Notes: a model not told the origin generated them from the sequence alone. Positions 1 through 9,511 are shown, counted from the stretch's first letter. The stretch is DNA of 64,000 nucleotides from Actinomadura sp. WMMA1423 (GCF_006547145.1 NZ_CP041244.1:6758001-6822000); one strand, 5' to 3'. Made by a program: numbers and translations.

Positions 1-923
1 TGATGGTCGCCTCCGCGCCGTCCTACCCGCAGGGCGTCATGGACCCGGTCCCGGAGATCGCCGCCCTTGCCGCCTCCGCCGGGGTGCCGTGCCATGTGGA
101 CGCCTGCGTCGGCGGCTGGGTGCTGCCCTGGCTGCGCGACGCCGGGCGCGACGTCCCGCCGTTCGACCTGTCCGTGCCGGGCGTGACGTCCCTCTCCTGC
201 GACCTCCACAAGTACGGCTATTCGCCCAAGGGTGCGTCGGTCGTGCTGTTCGCGGACGAGTCGCTCCGCCGGCACGCCTACTTCGCGTCCGCGGAATGGC
301 CCGGCTACACCGTCATCAACGCGGGCGTGCAGAGCAGCAAGAGCGCCGGCCCGCTGGGCGCGGCGTGGGCGACGCTCATGGCGGTCGGCGCGCGGGGCTA
401 CCGGGAGCTGGCCGAGTCCGCGATGGGGGCGGCCGAGCGGCTGGCCGCGGGCGTCGCCGGGATCCCGGGCCTGCGGGTGCTCGGCGAGCCCGCCGCCCCG
501 CTCGTCGCGGTCGCCTCGTCCGACCCGGCGCTGGACGTGTTCGTCGTCGCCGACGAGGCCCGCGCCCGCGGCTGGTTCTTCCAGCCGCAGCTGTCCTACC
601 AGGGCATCCCGCCGAACCTGCACTTCACGCTGACCGGCGTCAGCGACGTCGACGCGCTCCTCGCCGCTCTGGCCGACGCGGTGAAGGCCGCCCGCGCCGC
701 CGGGCCGCCGGACGTCCCGTCCGAGCTGGTGGACGCGCTCGCCGGCCTGGATCTCGACAGCCTCGACGACGCCGGGTTCGCCGGGCTGCTCGCGTCGGTC
801 GGCGTCGACCTCGCCGGGGGCGCGGAACCGGAGATGGCCATGGTCAACGCCATCCTGGACGCCCTGCCGCCCGCCACCCGCGAGGCCCTGCTGATCCGCT
901 TCCTCTCAGCCCTCTACGCCTGA
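1..923 (+). CDS. PLP-dependent decarboxylase/lyase-like protein, 5' end outside window
   Basis: This is the C-terminal part of a fold-type I PLP enzyme; the frame is open to the left edge, so the true start is missing. The PLP lysine lies in the motif DLHKYGYSPKG, and the upstream HVDACVGGW supplies the cofactor-binding aspartate. Both are typical of the sphingosine-1-phosphate lyase/glutamate decarboxylase group. After the C-terminal PLP domain there is an Ala/Leu/Asp-rich tail of about 75 residues whose role I cannot name. It converges on the carboxypeptidase gene with only about 11 bases between the stops. The substrate (an amino acid or sphingoid phosphate) cannot be told from this fragment. 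Confidence 0.75.
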   Translation, partial: MVASAPSYPQGVMDPVPEIAALAASAGVPCHVDACVGGWVLPWLRDAGRDVPPFDLSVPGVTSLSCDLHKYGYSPKGASVVLFADESLRRHAYFASAEWPGYTVINAGVQSSKSAGPLGAAWATLMAVGARGYRELAESAMGAAERLAAGVAGIPGLRVLGEPAAPLVAVASSDPALDVFVVADEARARGWFFQPQLSYQGIPPNLHFTLTGVSDVDALLAALADAVKAARAAGPPDVPSELVDALAGLDLDSLDDAGFAGLLASVGVDLAGGAEPEMAMVNAILDALPPATREALLIRFLSALYA

Positions 924-934
924 GCCCGAAACGG

Positions 935-3847
935 CTAGCTGAGGCGGGTCAGGCGCTTGATGACGGACGGGGCCCGTCCCGTGCCGACCTTCACCGGCAC
1001 CCGGGCGGCGCCCGCCTCCACCACACCGGCCTTCGTGCCGCGCTCGGGCTCGGCGGGCGGGTCGCCGTCGAACCCGACCGGCACGGTCAGGCCGGGCCAG
1101 CCGACGACGCTCACCTGGGACGTGGCGGTCAGCGCCTTCCGGCCGCCGAGCCCGTCGTCGAGCCAGGCGACCGTGTCCCCGGCGCGTGCCAGCGGCGCCG
1201 TCACCAGCGCCTGCTCGGCCGCGACGAGGATGCCCTCCGCCGCGTTGACGGCGTCCGCGGCGCTGGGGGAGCGCTGGCCCATCACAGCGCCGACGATCAG
1301 GGTCTGCGTGCCGCCGACGTTGCGGTGCGCGGCGAACACGAAGTTCCCGCCCGCCGCGTCGGTGTATCCGGTCTTGCCGCCGACCACGCCGTTGCGCCCG
1401 AGGATGAAGTTGCCGCCCTGCCGGGGCGAGCCGCCGCCGTCCGGCACGTACATCCGGTTGTTCACGATCTCGGTGAACGCCGGGATCTTCATCGCCGCCC
1501 GCAGCAGCTTCACCTGGTCGGCGGCGGTGCTGACGGTGCCGGAGTCGTAGCCGCTCGGGTCGGTGTAGCGGGTGCCGGTCATGCCCAGTGTTCTCGCCGC
1601 GTCGTTCATCTTCGCCACGAACGGCTGGTCGCCGCCGGAGTCCCAGCGAGCCAGCTCGTGCGCCACGTCGTTCGCCGAGATGATGAGCAGGGCCTCCAGG
1701 GCCTTGCGCTGCGTCAGCCGCTGGTTCGCCGTGACGCCGAGCAGCGATTCGCCGCGCCTCTTGCGCGCCGGGATCAGCGCCGCCGCCTGCGGCGACACCG
1801 TCAGCACCGGCCCGGGCCGACCGGATTCCAGCGGATGTTCCCGCAGGTACACGTAGGCCGTCATCACCTTGGCGACGCTCGCCGTGGGCGTCGGCACCGC
1901 TCCGCCCGACGAGCCCATCGTGCCGAGCCCGTCCACGTAGAGCACCGCCTGGCCCGCCGCGGGCCAGGGCAGCGTCGGCGCCTGTCCGGGGAAGGTGTGG
2001 TTCGAAGCGATGGCCAGCCGCACCGTCGGCTCGGGCGGCGGCCGCAGCAACTGCCCGCCCACGACCCCGGCCACGAGGACCAGCATGGCCGCGACGACGA
2101 CGAGCCAGCGCCGCTTGCCCTTGCGCTTCTCGGCCGTGGCGGGCGCGGGCGCAGGCAGCGGCGGGCCGGGCGCAGGCAGCGGCGGGCCCGGCTGGCCCGG
2201 CGGGGCGGCCGTCCCGTCCCAAGGCACGCTCCACTGCCCGGACGTCCGCGCCGCCGGAGCCGGGAGTGAGGCCTCCCAGGGCCCGCCCTGCGACAGGTCC
2301 GGCAATCGCTCGACCCGCGTGGGCCCGGCCGAGGAGGGGGCGCTGCCACGGACGTCGCCGGGTGCGTCCTGCGGGGGCGCCGGTGCTGCCGCGCCGTGGG
2401 GGCTTTCGGCCTCGGGCGGCGCGGAATGCCGTTGCGGAGCGGGCAGCGCCCGGTTGCCGCGCACATCGCGGCCGTCGCCGGGACGTTCCTGCGGCCGCCG
2501 CGGAGCAGGGCCGGTGCGGGGGGCCGGGCCCTGGCGACGCTCGGTGCCGGGGGGTGCCGCGTGCCGCGACCGGATGGATGGCGCCGCGCTACCGTGCTCT
2601 TCGCGAACGTCGGCGGATGCTTCCTGCGGGCCCGCGGGCGCGCTCTGGGAGCGTCCGGCGTCGGGCGGCGCCTGTCGCCCCCGGCCGCGTGTTTCGCGGA
2701 CGTCGCCGGGGTGTTCCTGCGGTTGCGGCGGCGCGGAGGCCGCACCCTGGGGGCGTTCGGTGCTGGGGGGTGCCGCCTGCCACGTCAGCCTCGGCGGCGC
2801 CGGGTTCTCTCGCGCCTCGCGGACGTCGCGGGGTGTTTCCTGCTGCGTCGCGGGCGCCGGCTGGGGGTGTTCGGTCTCGGGCTGCGCGTGGCGTGCCCGG
2901 TCACCGCGTGCTTCACGGCCATCGCCGGGACGTTGCTGCGGTTGCGGCCGCGCGGAAGCCTGGCCTTGGGGGCGTTGCGTGTCGGGAGGTGCGGTGTGTC
3001 GCGTGGGGGTCGGCGGTGCTGCGGTCCCGCGTGAGTCGTCGACGTCGCCAGGACGTCCCTGCGGTTGCGATTGTGCGGAAGGCGCGGCCTGGGGGCGCTC
3101 GGTCGCTGGACGTGCCGCGTGACGGCCGCTGGTTCGGGGGGTTGCGGCCGAGGGCGGGGCTTCGCCGGGCTGCGGAGGCGCGCCGGGGGTGTGTTGTGCG
3201 CCGGACTCCCGGCGCGCCCCGGACTCGGCGGGGGCGCCGGGCTCCGTGGGGGCGCCGGGGGCCGGGGGCGCGCCGTGCCGGGGCGCCCGGAGGTCGCGCG
3301 TCGCGCGGGATTCGCCGGGGCGCTCCTGCGGTTTCGCCTGGGTGGTGTCGGGCGGCCGGATCGGCTGGGGCGCGGTGGCCTGGGTCGCGTCGTCGCCTGG
3401 GGGCTCTTCGGCCGGGGGCTCTTCAGCGGGGGCCTCATCCTGAGGAGAGGCGGCGGCGTCCTCCTCCTGGGACGGCTCCTCATCCTGCGCGGAAGAGGAC
3501 GTGGCACGCCAGGGCTTGGTCTCCGGGGGCGGAGGCGCGGCGGGGGACGGTTCGTCCCGTTCGGGCTCCTCGTCCTCGGAGGGAGGCGTGAACTGGACGT
3601 ACCAGGTGGGGCCCGAGGGCTTCTCACCCGGATCGCCGCCGGCCTCGTCACCGGACTCGCTGCCCGCCTCGTCGCCGGACGCCTCCTCCTCGGACGCGTC
3701 GGCGGCCTCGTCGCCGGGCTCGTCCTGCGGCTTGGCGGGACGGCGGACGGCGATGTCCGGACGGGTCAGGTCGACCTTCGCCGGCACGCGGAACTCGGCC
3801 GTTCTGTTGCGCGCCGATTCCTCGCCCAGTTCGGCGTCGTCGCCCAC
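935..3847 (-). CDS. D-alanyl-D-alanine carboxypeptidase (peptidase S11/PBP5-like) with giant Pro-rich cytoplasmic region
   Basis: The C-terminal third is a penicillin-binding serine DD-carboxypeptidase that would trim the terminal D-Ala of peptidoglycan stem peptides outside the membrane. All three family motifs are visible: SVAK near residue 655 (nucleophile Ser), SAND near 724 and KTG near 823. One transmembrane helix (about 578-600) precedes it, so the first ~575 residues should be cytoplasmic. That part is acidic, then Pro/Ala/Arg-rich, with about seven degenerate copies of a ~40-residue unit anchored on RPGDxRExRG. At 970 residues it is more than twice the usual family length. The GTG start at 3847 is the furthest plausible one. 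It is divergent from the sigma-factor operon. Confidence 0.9.
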   Translation of the reverse strand: MGDDAELGEESARNRTAEFRVPAKVDLTRPDIAVRRPAKPQDEPGDEAADASEEEASGDEAGSESGDEAGGDPGEKPSGPTWYVQFTPPSEDEEPERDEPSPAAPPPPETKPWRATSSSAQDEEPSQEEDAAASPQDEAPAEEPPAEEPPGDDATQATAPQPIRPPDTTQAKPQERPGESRATRDLRAPRHGAPPAPGAPTEPGAPAESGARRESGAQHTPGAPPQPGEAPPSAATPRTSGRHAARPATERPQAAPSAQSQPQGRPGDVDDSRGTAAPPTPTRHTAPPDTQRPQGQASARPQPQQRPGDGREARGDRARHAQPETEHPQPAPATQQETPRDVREARENPAPPRLTWQAAPPSTERPQGAASAPPQPQEHPGDVRETRGRGRQAPPDAGRSQSAPAGPQEASADVREEHGSAAPSIRSRHAAPPGTERRQGPAPRTGPAPRRPQERPGDGRDVRGNRALPAPQRHSAPPEAESPHGAAAPAPPQDAPGDVRGSAPSSAGPTRVERLPDLSQGGPWEASLPAPAARTSGQWSVPWDGTAAPPGQPGPPLPAPGPPLPAPAPATAEKRKGKRRWLVVVAAMLVLVAGVVGGQLLRPPPEPTVRLAIASNHTFPGQAPTLPWPAAGQAVLYVDGLGTMGSSGGAVPTPTASVAKVMTAYVYLREHPLESGRPGPVLTVSPQAAALIPARKRRGESLLGVTANQRLTQRKALEALLIISANDVAHELARWDSGGDQPFVAKMNDAARTLGMTGTRYTDPSGYDSGTVSTAADQVKLLRAAMKIPAFTEIVNNRMYVPDGGGSPRQGGNFILGRNGVVGGKTGYTDAAGGNFVFAAHRNVGGTQTLIVGAVMGQRSPSAADAVNAAEGILVAAEQALVTAPLARAGDTVAWLDDGLGGRKALTATSQVSVVGWPGLTVPVGFDGDPPAEPERGTKAGVVEAGAARVPVKVGTGRAPSVIKRLTRLS

Positions 3848-4107
3848 GTGCAGACCCCCTCTGCTCGTACCCCGACAGGCGGCGGAGCGGTCCTGGCGAC
3901 AACCCCGTGCATATGAGGATGCGCATTTTATCGGGAAGGTTCGCCGGATTCCGTATCAACGGCGCCGTGTCCCGGACCAGTCGCGAACCGGCCCGATCGT
4001 GACCCCGTTCCAATCGTGGTCCGGCCCCCCGGCGTGAACCCGTGGGGCGGGTTGCGGAGATACACCGCTGACAACGTCCCCGCACGGGAAGGCCCGGTGC
4101 GCATGCC
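3848..4107. promoter_or_regulatory. Divergent promoter region between carboxypeptidase and sigma-factor genes
   Basis: These 260 bases separate two divergent genes and must hold both promoters. The part near 3915-3960 is locally AT-richer than the surroundings. I could not assign reliable -35/-10 hexamers. Coordinates are the gap between starts, not mapped sites. Confidence 0.4.
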
Positions 4108-4701
4108 ATGGTGGTCGCGATGACCGTTCCCCCGACGGCTCGGGAGTGCGACGCCGCTCTCATCGAGAGTTCGCTCGCCGATCCCGAGGCGTTCGCCGCG
4201 CTGTTCGACCGCTACTCGGCGATGATCTACCGGTACGTCTCCCGCAGGCTCGGCCCCGAGTCCGCTGAGGACGTCGTCGGGGAGACCTTCCTGGTCGCGT
4301 TCAGCAAGCGGCACCGCTACGACCTGGAGCAGCGGGACGCGCGGCCGTGGCTGTTCGGCATCGCGACCAAGCTGGTCGCGCGGCACCACCGGGCGGAGGC
4401 CGCCCGCTACCGGGCACTGCGGCGGAGTCCGGTGGACGGCCCGGTGGAGGGGCCCGACGACCGCGTGGCCGCGGGGGTGACCGCGTCGGCGACGCGTCCC
4501 GCGCTGGCGGCGGCGCTGTCCGGCCTCGCACGCCGCGATCTGGACGTCCTGCTGCTGGTGGCCTGGGGCGACCTGTCCTACGAGGAGGCGGCGCGGGCGC
4601 TCGGCATCCCGGTCGGCACGGTCCGCTCCCGCCTCAACCGGGCGCGGCGCAAGGTCCGCGCGGCGCTCGGCGACACCGACCCGACGCGCGAGGAGGCGTG
4701 A
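4108..4701 (+). CDS. ECF-type RNA polymerase sigma factor
   Basis: A compact 197-residue sigma-70-family factor. Region 2 is seen at about residues 30-95 (LFDRYSAMIYRYVSRRLG, AEDVVGETF, RPWLFGIATK). Region 4 is at about 140-190 (LSYEEAARALGIPVGTVRSRL), the -35-binding helix-turn-helix. An alternative ATG at 4120 (MTVPPT) would remove four residues and is equally plausible. Its stop overlaps the GTG start of the downstream LCP gene in a GTGA arrangement, so the two are probably translationally coupled. By analogy with such pairs, the membrane partner may control the sigma factor; that is inference. Confidence 0.93.
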   Translation: MVVAMTVPPTARECDAALIESSLADPEAFAALFDRYSAMIYRYVSRRLGPESAEDVVGETFLVAFSKRHRYDLEQRDARPWLFGIATKLVARHHRAEAARYRALRRSPVDGPVEGPDDRVAAGVTASATRPALAAALSGLARRDLDVLLLVAWGDLSYEEAARALGIPVGTVRSRLNRARRKVRAALGDTDPTREEA

Positions 4702-5750
4702 CCGTGGACGACCTGGAACTGCTCCGCGACCTCGGCCGCGACCTGGAGCACGAGCCCCCGCCGTCCCTCGCCCGGCAGCGGAACCGGCTGCTGGACGGAG
4801 ACCGCCGCAGGCGCCGCGGCATGACGTGGTGGACCGGCCTCACGCCTTGGACCGGCATGGCGCGGCGGACGGGCGCTGTGCGGTGGACGCTGTTCGGCCT
4901 GGTCGCGGCGGTGACGGCGGCCGCGATCCTCGTCCCGGCCGAGGTGCTGCACGGGCGCGACGCGAGACCCGCCGCAACGAAGTCGACCGCGCCCGCGGCG
5001 CCCGGGACCCTGAACGTGCTCGTCCTCGGGCTGGACGCGGGCTACGGCGGCCCGCCGCGCTCGGACACCATCATGCTCGTGCACATCCCCGCGGACCGGA
5101 AGAAGTCGCAGGTGGTGAGCATCCCACGGGACGTCCCCGTGGAGCGCCTCGCGTGCGGCCGGACCCTCGCGCAAGGGGGGACGATCAACACGGCGTTCAC
5201 CCTTGGCGGCGCGGCCTGCGCGCGGAAGACGGTGGAGTCGCTGACCGCCGTCCGGATCGACCAGACCGTGACCATCGACTTCAGGGGATTCAAGGGGATG
5301 GTGGACGCGCTCGGCGGGGTCGAGATCACGCTGCCGGCGTCGGTCGACGACCAGAGGTCCGGGCTGAAGCTGACCCGGGGCAGGCACTGGGTGGGGGGCA
5401 CGCAGGCGCTGGCCTACGTCCGGATGCGGCACGGCCTCGGGAGCGGTTCCGATCTGCACCGCGTCACACGCCAGCAGCAGTTCCTCGCCTCGATGGCGCG
5501 GCGGGCCAGGGAGATGATGTCGCGGGACCCGGTGCGGTTCGCGCGCTTCCTCGCCGTCGCCGCCCGTTCGGTCGGCAGCGATCCGAAGCTGGACGCAGGG
5601 GCGCTGCGGACCCTCGCACGCGGGTTCGACGAGAGCGACGGGGTCGACCTGCGCACGATCCCGGTCCGTCCCGCGCCTTCCGACCCGAACCGGCTCGTGG
5701 TGGCCGTCCCGGAGGCGCGGCGGGTGCTCGCCCCGTTCCGGACGCGATGA
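4698..5750 (+). CDS. LytR-CpsA-Psr (LCP) family protein with anti-sigma-like N-terminus
   Basis: LCP proteins transfer undecaprenyl-linked glycopolymers onto peptidoglycan outside the membrane. The LCP domain runs from about residue 105 (LNVLVLGLD) to 262, with the conserved RSDTI near 121, SIPRD, and AYVRMRHG in the usual order. A transmembrane helix is at about 62-84. The first ~40 residues (DDLELLRDLGRDLEHEPP) resemble the cytoplasmic N-terminus of CU044_5270-type partners of ECF sigma factors, which is unusual for an LCP protein. The GTG at 4698 overlaps the sigma stop; a second in-frame GTG lies at 4704. The protein is 350 residues. Confidence 0.9.
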   Translation: MTVDDLELLRDLGRDLEHEPPPSLARQRNRLLDGDRRRRRGMTWWTGLTPWTGMARRTGAVRWTLFGLVAAVTAAAILVPAEVLHGRDARPAATKSTAPAAPGTLNVLVLGLDAGYGGPPRSDTIMLVHIPADRKKSQVVSIPRDVPVERLACGRTLAQGGTINTAFTLGGAACARKTVESLTAVRIDQTVTIDFRGFKGMVDALGGVEITLPASVDDQRSGLKLTRGRHWVGGTQALAYVRMRHGLGSGSDLHRVTRQQQFLASMARRAREMMSRDPVRFARFLAVAARSVGSDPKLDAGALRTLARGFDESDGVDLRTIPVRPAPSDPNRLVVAVPEARRVLAPFRTR

Positions 5751-5822
5751 GTGAGGCCACGTCTGCCGGGTAGGGGCCGCATCGATCCCGGCTACGACCC
5801 ACGAGCAAGGAGTGTGTGAGCG

Positions 5823-6242
5823 ATGGCCACGAAAGTCCGCGACATCATGACCGGCTCGCCGACGTCGGTGTCGCCGGAACTCGACCTCGTGACCGTGGCG
5901 CGTGCGATGCGCGACGAGGAGATCGGGGCGGTCCTGGTGGCCGAGGGCGACGACCTGAAGGGCGTCGTCACCGACCGCGACCTGGTGGTGCGCGGGCTCG
6001 CCGCGGGCGGCGACCCCGCCCGGGCGAGGATCGGCGAGATCGCCAGCAAGGTGACCGCGACCGTCGGACCCGACGACTCCCTCGACAAGGCCGCGCAGAT
6101 CATGAGGGAGCGGTCCGTGCGGCGGCTCCCCGTCATGGAGGACGGCCGTCCGGTGGGCATCGTGTCCATCGGCGACCTGGCGATCGAGAAAGACTCGGCG
6201 TCGGCGCTCGCCGACATCAGCGCGGCGCGCTCCAACACATGA
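5823..6242 (+). CDS. CBS-domain pair protein
   Basis: A 139-residue stand-alone Bateman module. The first CBS motif covers about residues 5-60 (VRDIMT at the start, GVVTDRDLV near the end). The second covers about 70-128 (IMRERSVRRLPVMEDGRPVGIVSIGDL). Such modules bind adenosyl ligands (AMP, ATP, SAM) and act as energy sensors; no ligand can be assigned here. A good Shine-Dalgarno (AAGGAG) lies about ten bases before the ATG. The gene is separated from the LCP gene by about 70 bases and may have its own promoter. A bidirectional terminator follows. Confidence 0.93.
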   Translation: MATKVRDIMTGSPTSVSPELDLVTVARAMRDEEIGAVLVAEGDDLKGVVTDRDLVVRGLAAGGDPARARIGEIASKVTATVGPDDSLDKAAQIMRERSVRRLPVMEDGRPVGIVSIGDLAIEKDSASALADISAARSNT

Positions 6243-6251
6243 CCTGCCCGC

Positions 6252-6300
6252 CCTAAGACGCCCCTTGGGGCCCCAACCCGGCCCCCGAGGGCGGCCTTAG
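6252..6300. terminator. Bidirectional terminator between CBS and aminotransferase genes
   Basis: An imperfect inverted repeat begins with CTAAG and ends with CTTAG, joined by GC-rich arms (ACGCCCCTTGGGGCC against GGCCCCCGAGGGCGG). It fills the gap between two convergent stop codons, as expected for a shared terminator. There is no U-tract. Confidence 0.6.
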
Positions 6301-7458
6301 TCAAGGCAGCACGGACAGGAGCCGGTCCAGTTCCTCGTCAGTGTTGTAGTAGTGCACGGAGGCCCGCACGGCCGCTGGACGGACGTGCGGGTCGAATCCG
6401 TGTGAGAGCGGGTGGGTGACGTTGATGTTGACGCCGCTCTCTCTCGCCTCCGCCTTGACGGCCGCCGGGTCCTGGCCGTCCACGGTGAACGTGACGATGC
6501 CGGACGGGCGGGCGCCCTTGTCCAGGACGGTGACGCCGGGGCGGGCGGCCAGTTCCTCCCTGAGCCGGGCGGCGAGGCCGAGGACGCGCTCCTCGATCGC
6601 CGCCGTCCCCAGGCCGGCCGCGTAGTCGGCGGCGACGCCCAGCCCGATCTGCCCGGCGACGTGCCGTTCCCACGTCTCGAACCGCAGCGCGTCGTCGCGC
6701 ATCTCGAACCCGTCCGGCGCCTTCCATTCGGCGGCCTGAAGGTCCAGGAACGGCGGGACGAGCGTCCGCAGGATCTCCCGCCGGACGTAGAGGAACCCCG
6801 TGCCGCGCGGGCCGCGCAGGAACTTGCGCCCGGTGCCCGACATGAGGTCGCAACCGATCTCGTTGACGTCCACGGACAGCTGCCCCACCGACTGGCACGC
6901 GTCCAAGAGGTAGAGGACGCCGTGCTCGCGGCAGAGCCGTCCCACTTCGGCGGCCGGGTTGACGAGCCCGTTCTGCGTGGGGATGTGGTTCAGCGACACC
7001 AGGCGGACGTCGCCCTTGGCCAGTTCGGCCTCCAGCGCGTCCAGCGAGAGGGTGCCGTCGGCGTCGTCCGGGACGACTTCCACGCGCGCGCCCTTGGCTG
7101 TTGCCACCTGTTGGTAGGCGATCGTGTTGCTGGAGTACTCGCTCGTCGTCGTCAGAATGCGGTCGCCCTCCGCGAAGGGGATCGCGTAGAACGCCATGTC
7201 CCAGGCCCGGGTGGCGTTCTCCACGAAGGCGATCTCCTCGCGGCGGGCCCCCAGGAGCCTCGCGACGGCGTCGTAGAAGCGCGCGATGAGGGCCTCGTTG
7301 CGTTCGGCCGCCTCGTACCCGCCGATCAGCGACTCCAGTTCGAAGTGCCCTGCGACCGCGTCGATGACGGGGCGCGGCGGCAGCGCGGCCCCGGCGTTGT
7401 TGAGATGAGCGACCTTCGCGCAGCCGGGGGTGTCGGACCGGATCTCGTCGATGTCCAC
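6301..7458 (-). CDS. Class V aminotransferase-fold PLP enzyme
   Basis: This 385-residue protein has the fold of the cysteine desulfurase/isopenicillin N epimerase group. The visible landmarks are [11 protein letters not shown] near the start, the ENATRAWD phosphate-binding loop, [10 protein letters not shown] (cofactor aspartate), and the PLP lysine in [14 protein letters not shown]. No cysteine sits in the loop expected for a cysteine desulfurase, so sulfur transfer is unlikely; epimerase, lyase or aminotransferase activity is possible. It is transcribed divergently from the ABC exporter gene. The substrate is unknown. Confidence 0.88.
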   Translation of the reverse strand: MDIDEIRSDTPGCAKVAHLNNAGAALPPRPVIDAVAGHFELESLIGGYEAAERNEALIARFYDAVARLLGARREEIAFVENATRAWDMAFYAIPFAEGDRILTTTSEYSSNTIAYQQVATAKGARVEVVPDDADGTLSLDALEAELAKGDVRLVSLNHIPTQNGLVNPAAEVGRLCREHGVLYLLDACQSVGQLSVDVNEIGCDLMSGTGRKFLRGPRGTGFLYVRREILRTLVPPFLDLQAAEWKAPDGFEMRDDALRFETWERHVAGQIGLGVAADYAAGLGTAAIEERVLGLAARLREELAARPGVTVLDKGARPSGIVTFTVDGQDPAAVKAEARESGVNINVTHPLSHGFDPHVRPAAVRASVHYYNTDEELDRLLSVLP

Positions 7459-7518
7459 AGGCAGCCCTTCCTCCGCGGAATGTCGTACCCCCGCGGGATC
7501 CTTGGATCCGGCGGCGGC

Positions 7519-7549
7519 TTGACCTCAACCTTTCTTGAGGTCGCATGCT
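7519..7549 (+). promoter_or_regulatory. MerR-type promoter/operator before the ABC exporter
   Basis: A perfect 8-base palindrome, GACCTCAA and TTGAGGTC, is separated by six bases (7521-7542). It sits between TTGACC (7519-7524) and CATGCT (7544-7549), which are 19 bases apart. A dyad filling an over-long spacer is the hallmark of promoters activated by MerR-family regulators such as SoxR. No MerR gene is in this window, so the regulator would be encoded elsewhere. Confidence 0.6.
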
Positions 7550-7582
7550 CGTTGTTCCAGGCTAACGATCACAGGGGTCTCC

Positions 7583-9463
7583 ATGGACATGGAAGTCACG
7601 GCGTGGATGTCGCTGCACCACGCCATGAACGCACGGGACAGCAGGCCGTTCTCCCGGGCGACGCTGCGGCGCATCGGCCGGTTCGCCCGCCCGCACCGGG
7701 GGCTGCTCACGGCCTTCCTGCTGCTCAGCGTGGTGATGGCGGTCATCGCGGTGGCGACGCCGGTGCTCGCCGGCTGGGTCGTCAACGCGATCGTCGACCA
7801 TGAGGCGACGTCCACCGTCGTGTGGCTCGCCGTGCTGATCGCCGCGCTGGCGCTCGCCGAGGGCTCCCTCGGGCTCTTCAACCGCTGGCTGTCCGCGCGC
7901 ATCGGCGAGGGGCTCATCCTCGACCTGCGCACCGCCGTGTTCGACCACGTCCAGCGCCAGCCGGTCGCCTTCTTCACCCGGACGCGCACCGGAGCCCTGG
8001 TCAGCCGGCTCAACAACGACGTGATCGGCGCCCAGCGCGCGTTCAGCGACACCCTTTCCGGAGTGGTCAGCAACCTCGTGACCGTCTTGCTCACCTTCGC
8101 CGTGATGGTGCGCATCTCCTGGCAGATCACCCTGCTCGCGCTGGTCCTGCTGCCCGTCTTCGTCCTTCCGGCCCGCCGGATGGGCAGCCGCCTGGCGAAG
8201 CTCGAACGCGAGGCCGCGGCGCACGACGCCGCGATGAGCACCCAGATGACCGAGCGCTTCTCCGCCCCCGGCGCGACGCTGGTGAAGCTGTTCGGGCGCC
8301 CCGCCCGCGAGTCGGACGAGTTCGCCGCCCGGGCCCGCCGCGTCCGCGACATCGGCGTCCGCACCGCGATGGTGCAGCACGTCTTCATCACGGCGCTCAC
8401 GATGGTCTCCGCGCTCGCCCTCGCGCTCGTCTACGGCGTCGGCGGCTTCCTGTCCCTGCGCGGCCACCTCGACGCCGGCGCCGTCGTCGCCCTGGCCCTC
8501 CTGCTCACCCGCCTCTACGCCCCGCTGACCGCCCTGGCCAGCGCCCGCGTCGAGGTGATGAGCGCGCTCGTGAGCTTCGAGAGGGTCTTCGAGGTCCTCG
8601 ACCTCAAGCCGCTCGTCACTGAGAAGCCCGAGCCGCGCGACGTCCCCGAAGGCCCGGTGGCGGTCGAGTTCGAGGGCGTCACCTTCGCCTACCCCTCCGC
8701 CGACAAGGTCTCCCTGGCCTCCCTCGAAGAGGTCGCCACCCTCGACACCCGCGGCGGCGTCGACGTCCTGCACGACGTCTCGTTCCGCGCCGAGCCGGGC
8801 CAGATGGTCGCCCTGGTCGGCTCGTCCGGCGCGGGCAAGTCGACGATCGCGCAGCTGCTGCCGCGCCTCTACGACGTCGACTCCGGCGCCGTCCGGCTCG
8901 GCGGCGTCGACGTCCGCGACCTGTCGTTCCAGGCCATCCGCGACACGCTCGGCATGGTCACGCAGGACGGGCACCTGTTCCACGAGTCGATCCGCGAGAA
9001 CCTCCTGCTCGCCCGCCCCGAGGCGACCGACGAGGAGCTGTGGGACGTCCTGCGCCGCGCCCGCCTCGACGCCCTCATCGAGGGCCTGCCCGACGGCCTC
9101 GACACCATCGTCGGCGAGCGCGGCTACCGCCTGTCCGGCGGCGAGCGCCAGCGCCTCACCATCGCCCGCCTCCTGCTCGCCCGGCAGCGCGTGGTGATCC
9201 TGGACGAGGCCACCGCCCACCTCGACTCCACGTCCGAGGCCGCGGTCCAGGAGGCCCTGACCGAGGCCCTCGACGGCCGCACCGCCGTGGTCATCGCGCA
9301 CCGCCTGTCCACCGTCCGCGCCGCCGACCTGATCCTCGTGGTGGAGAGCGGCCGCATCATCGAACGCGGCACCCACGAGGAGCTCCTCGCCGCGTCCGGC
9401 CGCTACGCCGACCTCTACCGCACCCAGTTCGCCGACAACCCGCCCCTCGAACCCGTCGCCTGA
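7583..9463 (+). CDS. ABC exporter, fused permease and ATPase half-transporter
   Basis: A type IV ABC half-transporter of 626 residues. The N-terminal membrane domain (about residues 30-340) has six predicted helices. The ATPase domain shows Walker A GSSGAGKST at about 413, signature LSGGERQ at about 517, Walker B VVILDEAT at about 537 and the H-loop IAHRLST. I prefer the ATG at 7583 (MDMEVTAW) over an upstream ATG at 7535, because 7535 lies inside the promoter palindrome. A homodimer exporting a hydrophobic compound is likely. The MerR-type promoter suggests induction by redox-active or toxic compounds; that is inference. Confidence 0.95.
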   Translation: MDMEVTAWMSLHHAMNARDSRPFSRATLRRIGRFARPHRGLLTAFLLLSVVMAVIAVATPVLAGWVVNAIVDHEATSTVVWLAVLIAALALAEGSLGLFNRWLSARIGEGLILDLRTAVFDHVQRQPVAFFTRTRTGALVSRLNNDVIGAQRAFSDTLSGVVSNLVTVLLTFAVMVRISWQITLLALVLLPVFVLPARRMGSRLAKLEREAAAHDAAMSTQMTERFSAPGATLVKLFGRPARESDEFAARARRVRDIGVRTAMVQHVFITALTMVSALALALVYGVGGFLSLRGHLDAGAVVALALLLTRLYAPLTALASARVEVMSALVSFERVFEVLDLKPLVTEKPEPRDVPEGPVAVEFEGVTFAYPSADKVSLASLEEVATLDTRGGVDVLHDVSFRAEPGQMVALVGSSGAGKSTIAQLLPRLYDVDSGAVRLGGVDVRDLSFQAIRDTLGMVTQDGHLFHESIRENLLLARPEATDEELWDVLRRARLDALIEGLPDGLDTIVGERGYRLSGGERQRLTIARLLLARQRVVILDEATAHLDSTSEAAVQEALTEALDGRTAVVIAHRLSTVRAADLILVVESGRIIERGTHEELLAASGRYADLYRTQFADNPPLEPVA

Positions 9464-9472
9464 CCTCCCGCT

Positions 9473-9511
9473 CCTCACCGATCCGCGCGGGGTCAGCGCA
9501 GGTCGGTGAGG
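9473..9511. terminator. Possible bidirectional terminator
   Basis: A perfect 9-base inverted repeat, CCTCACCGA (9473-9481) and TCGGTGAGG (9503-9511), lies between the convergent ABC exporter and SRPBCC genes. It overlaps the last codons of the SRPBCC gene. No U-tract is present. Confidence 0.4.
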
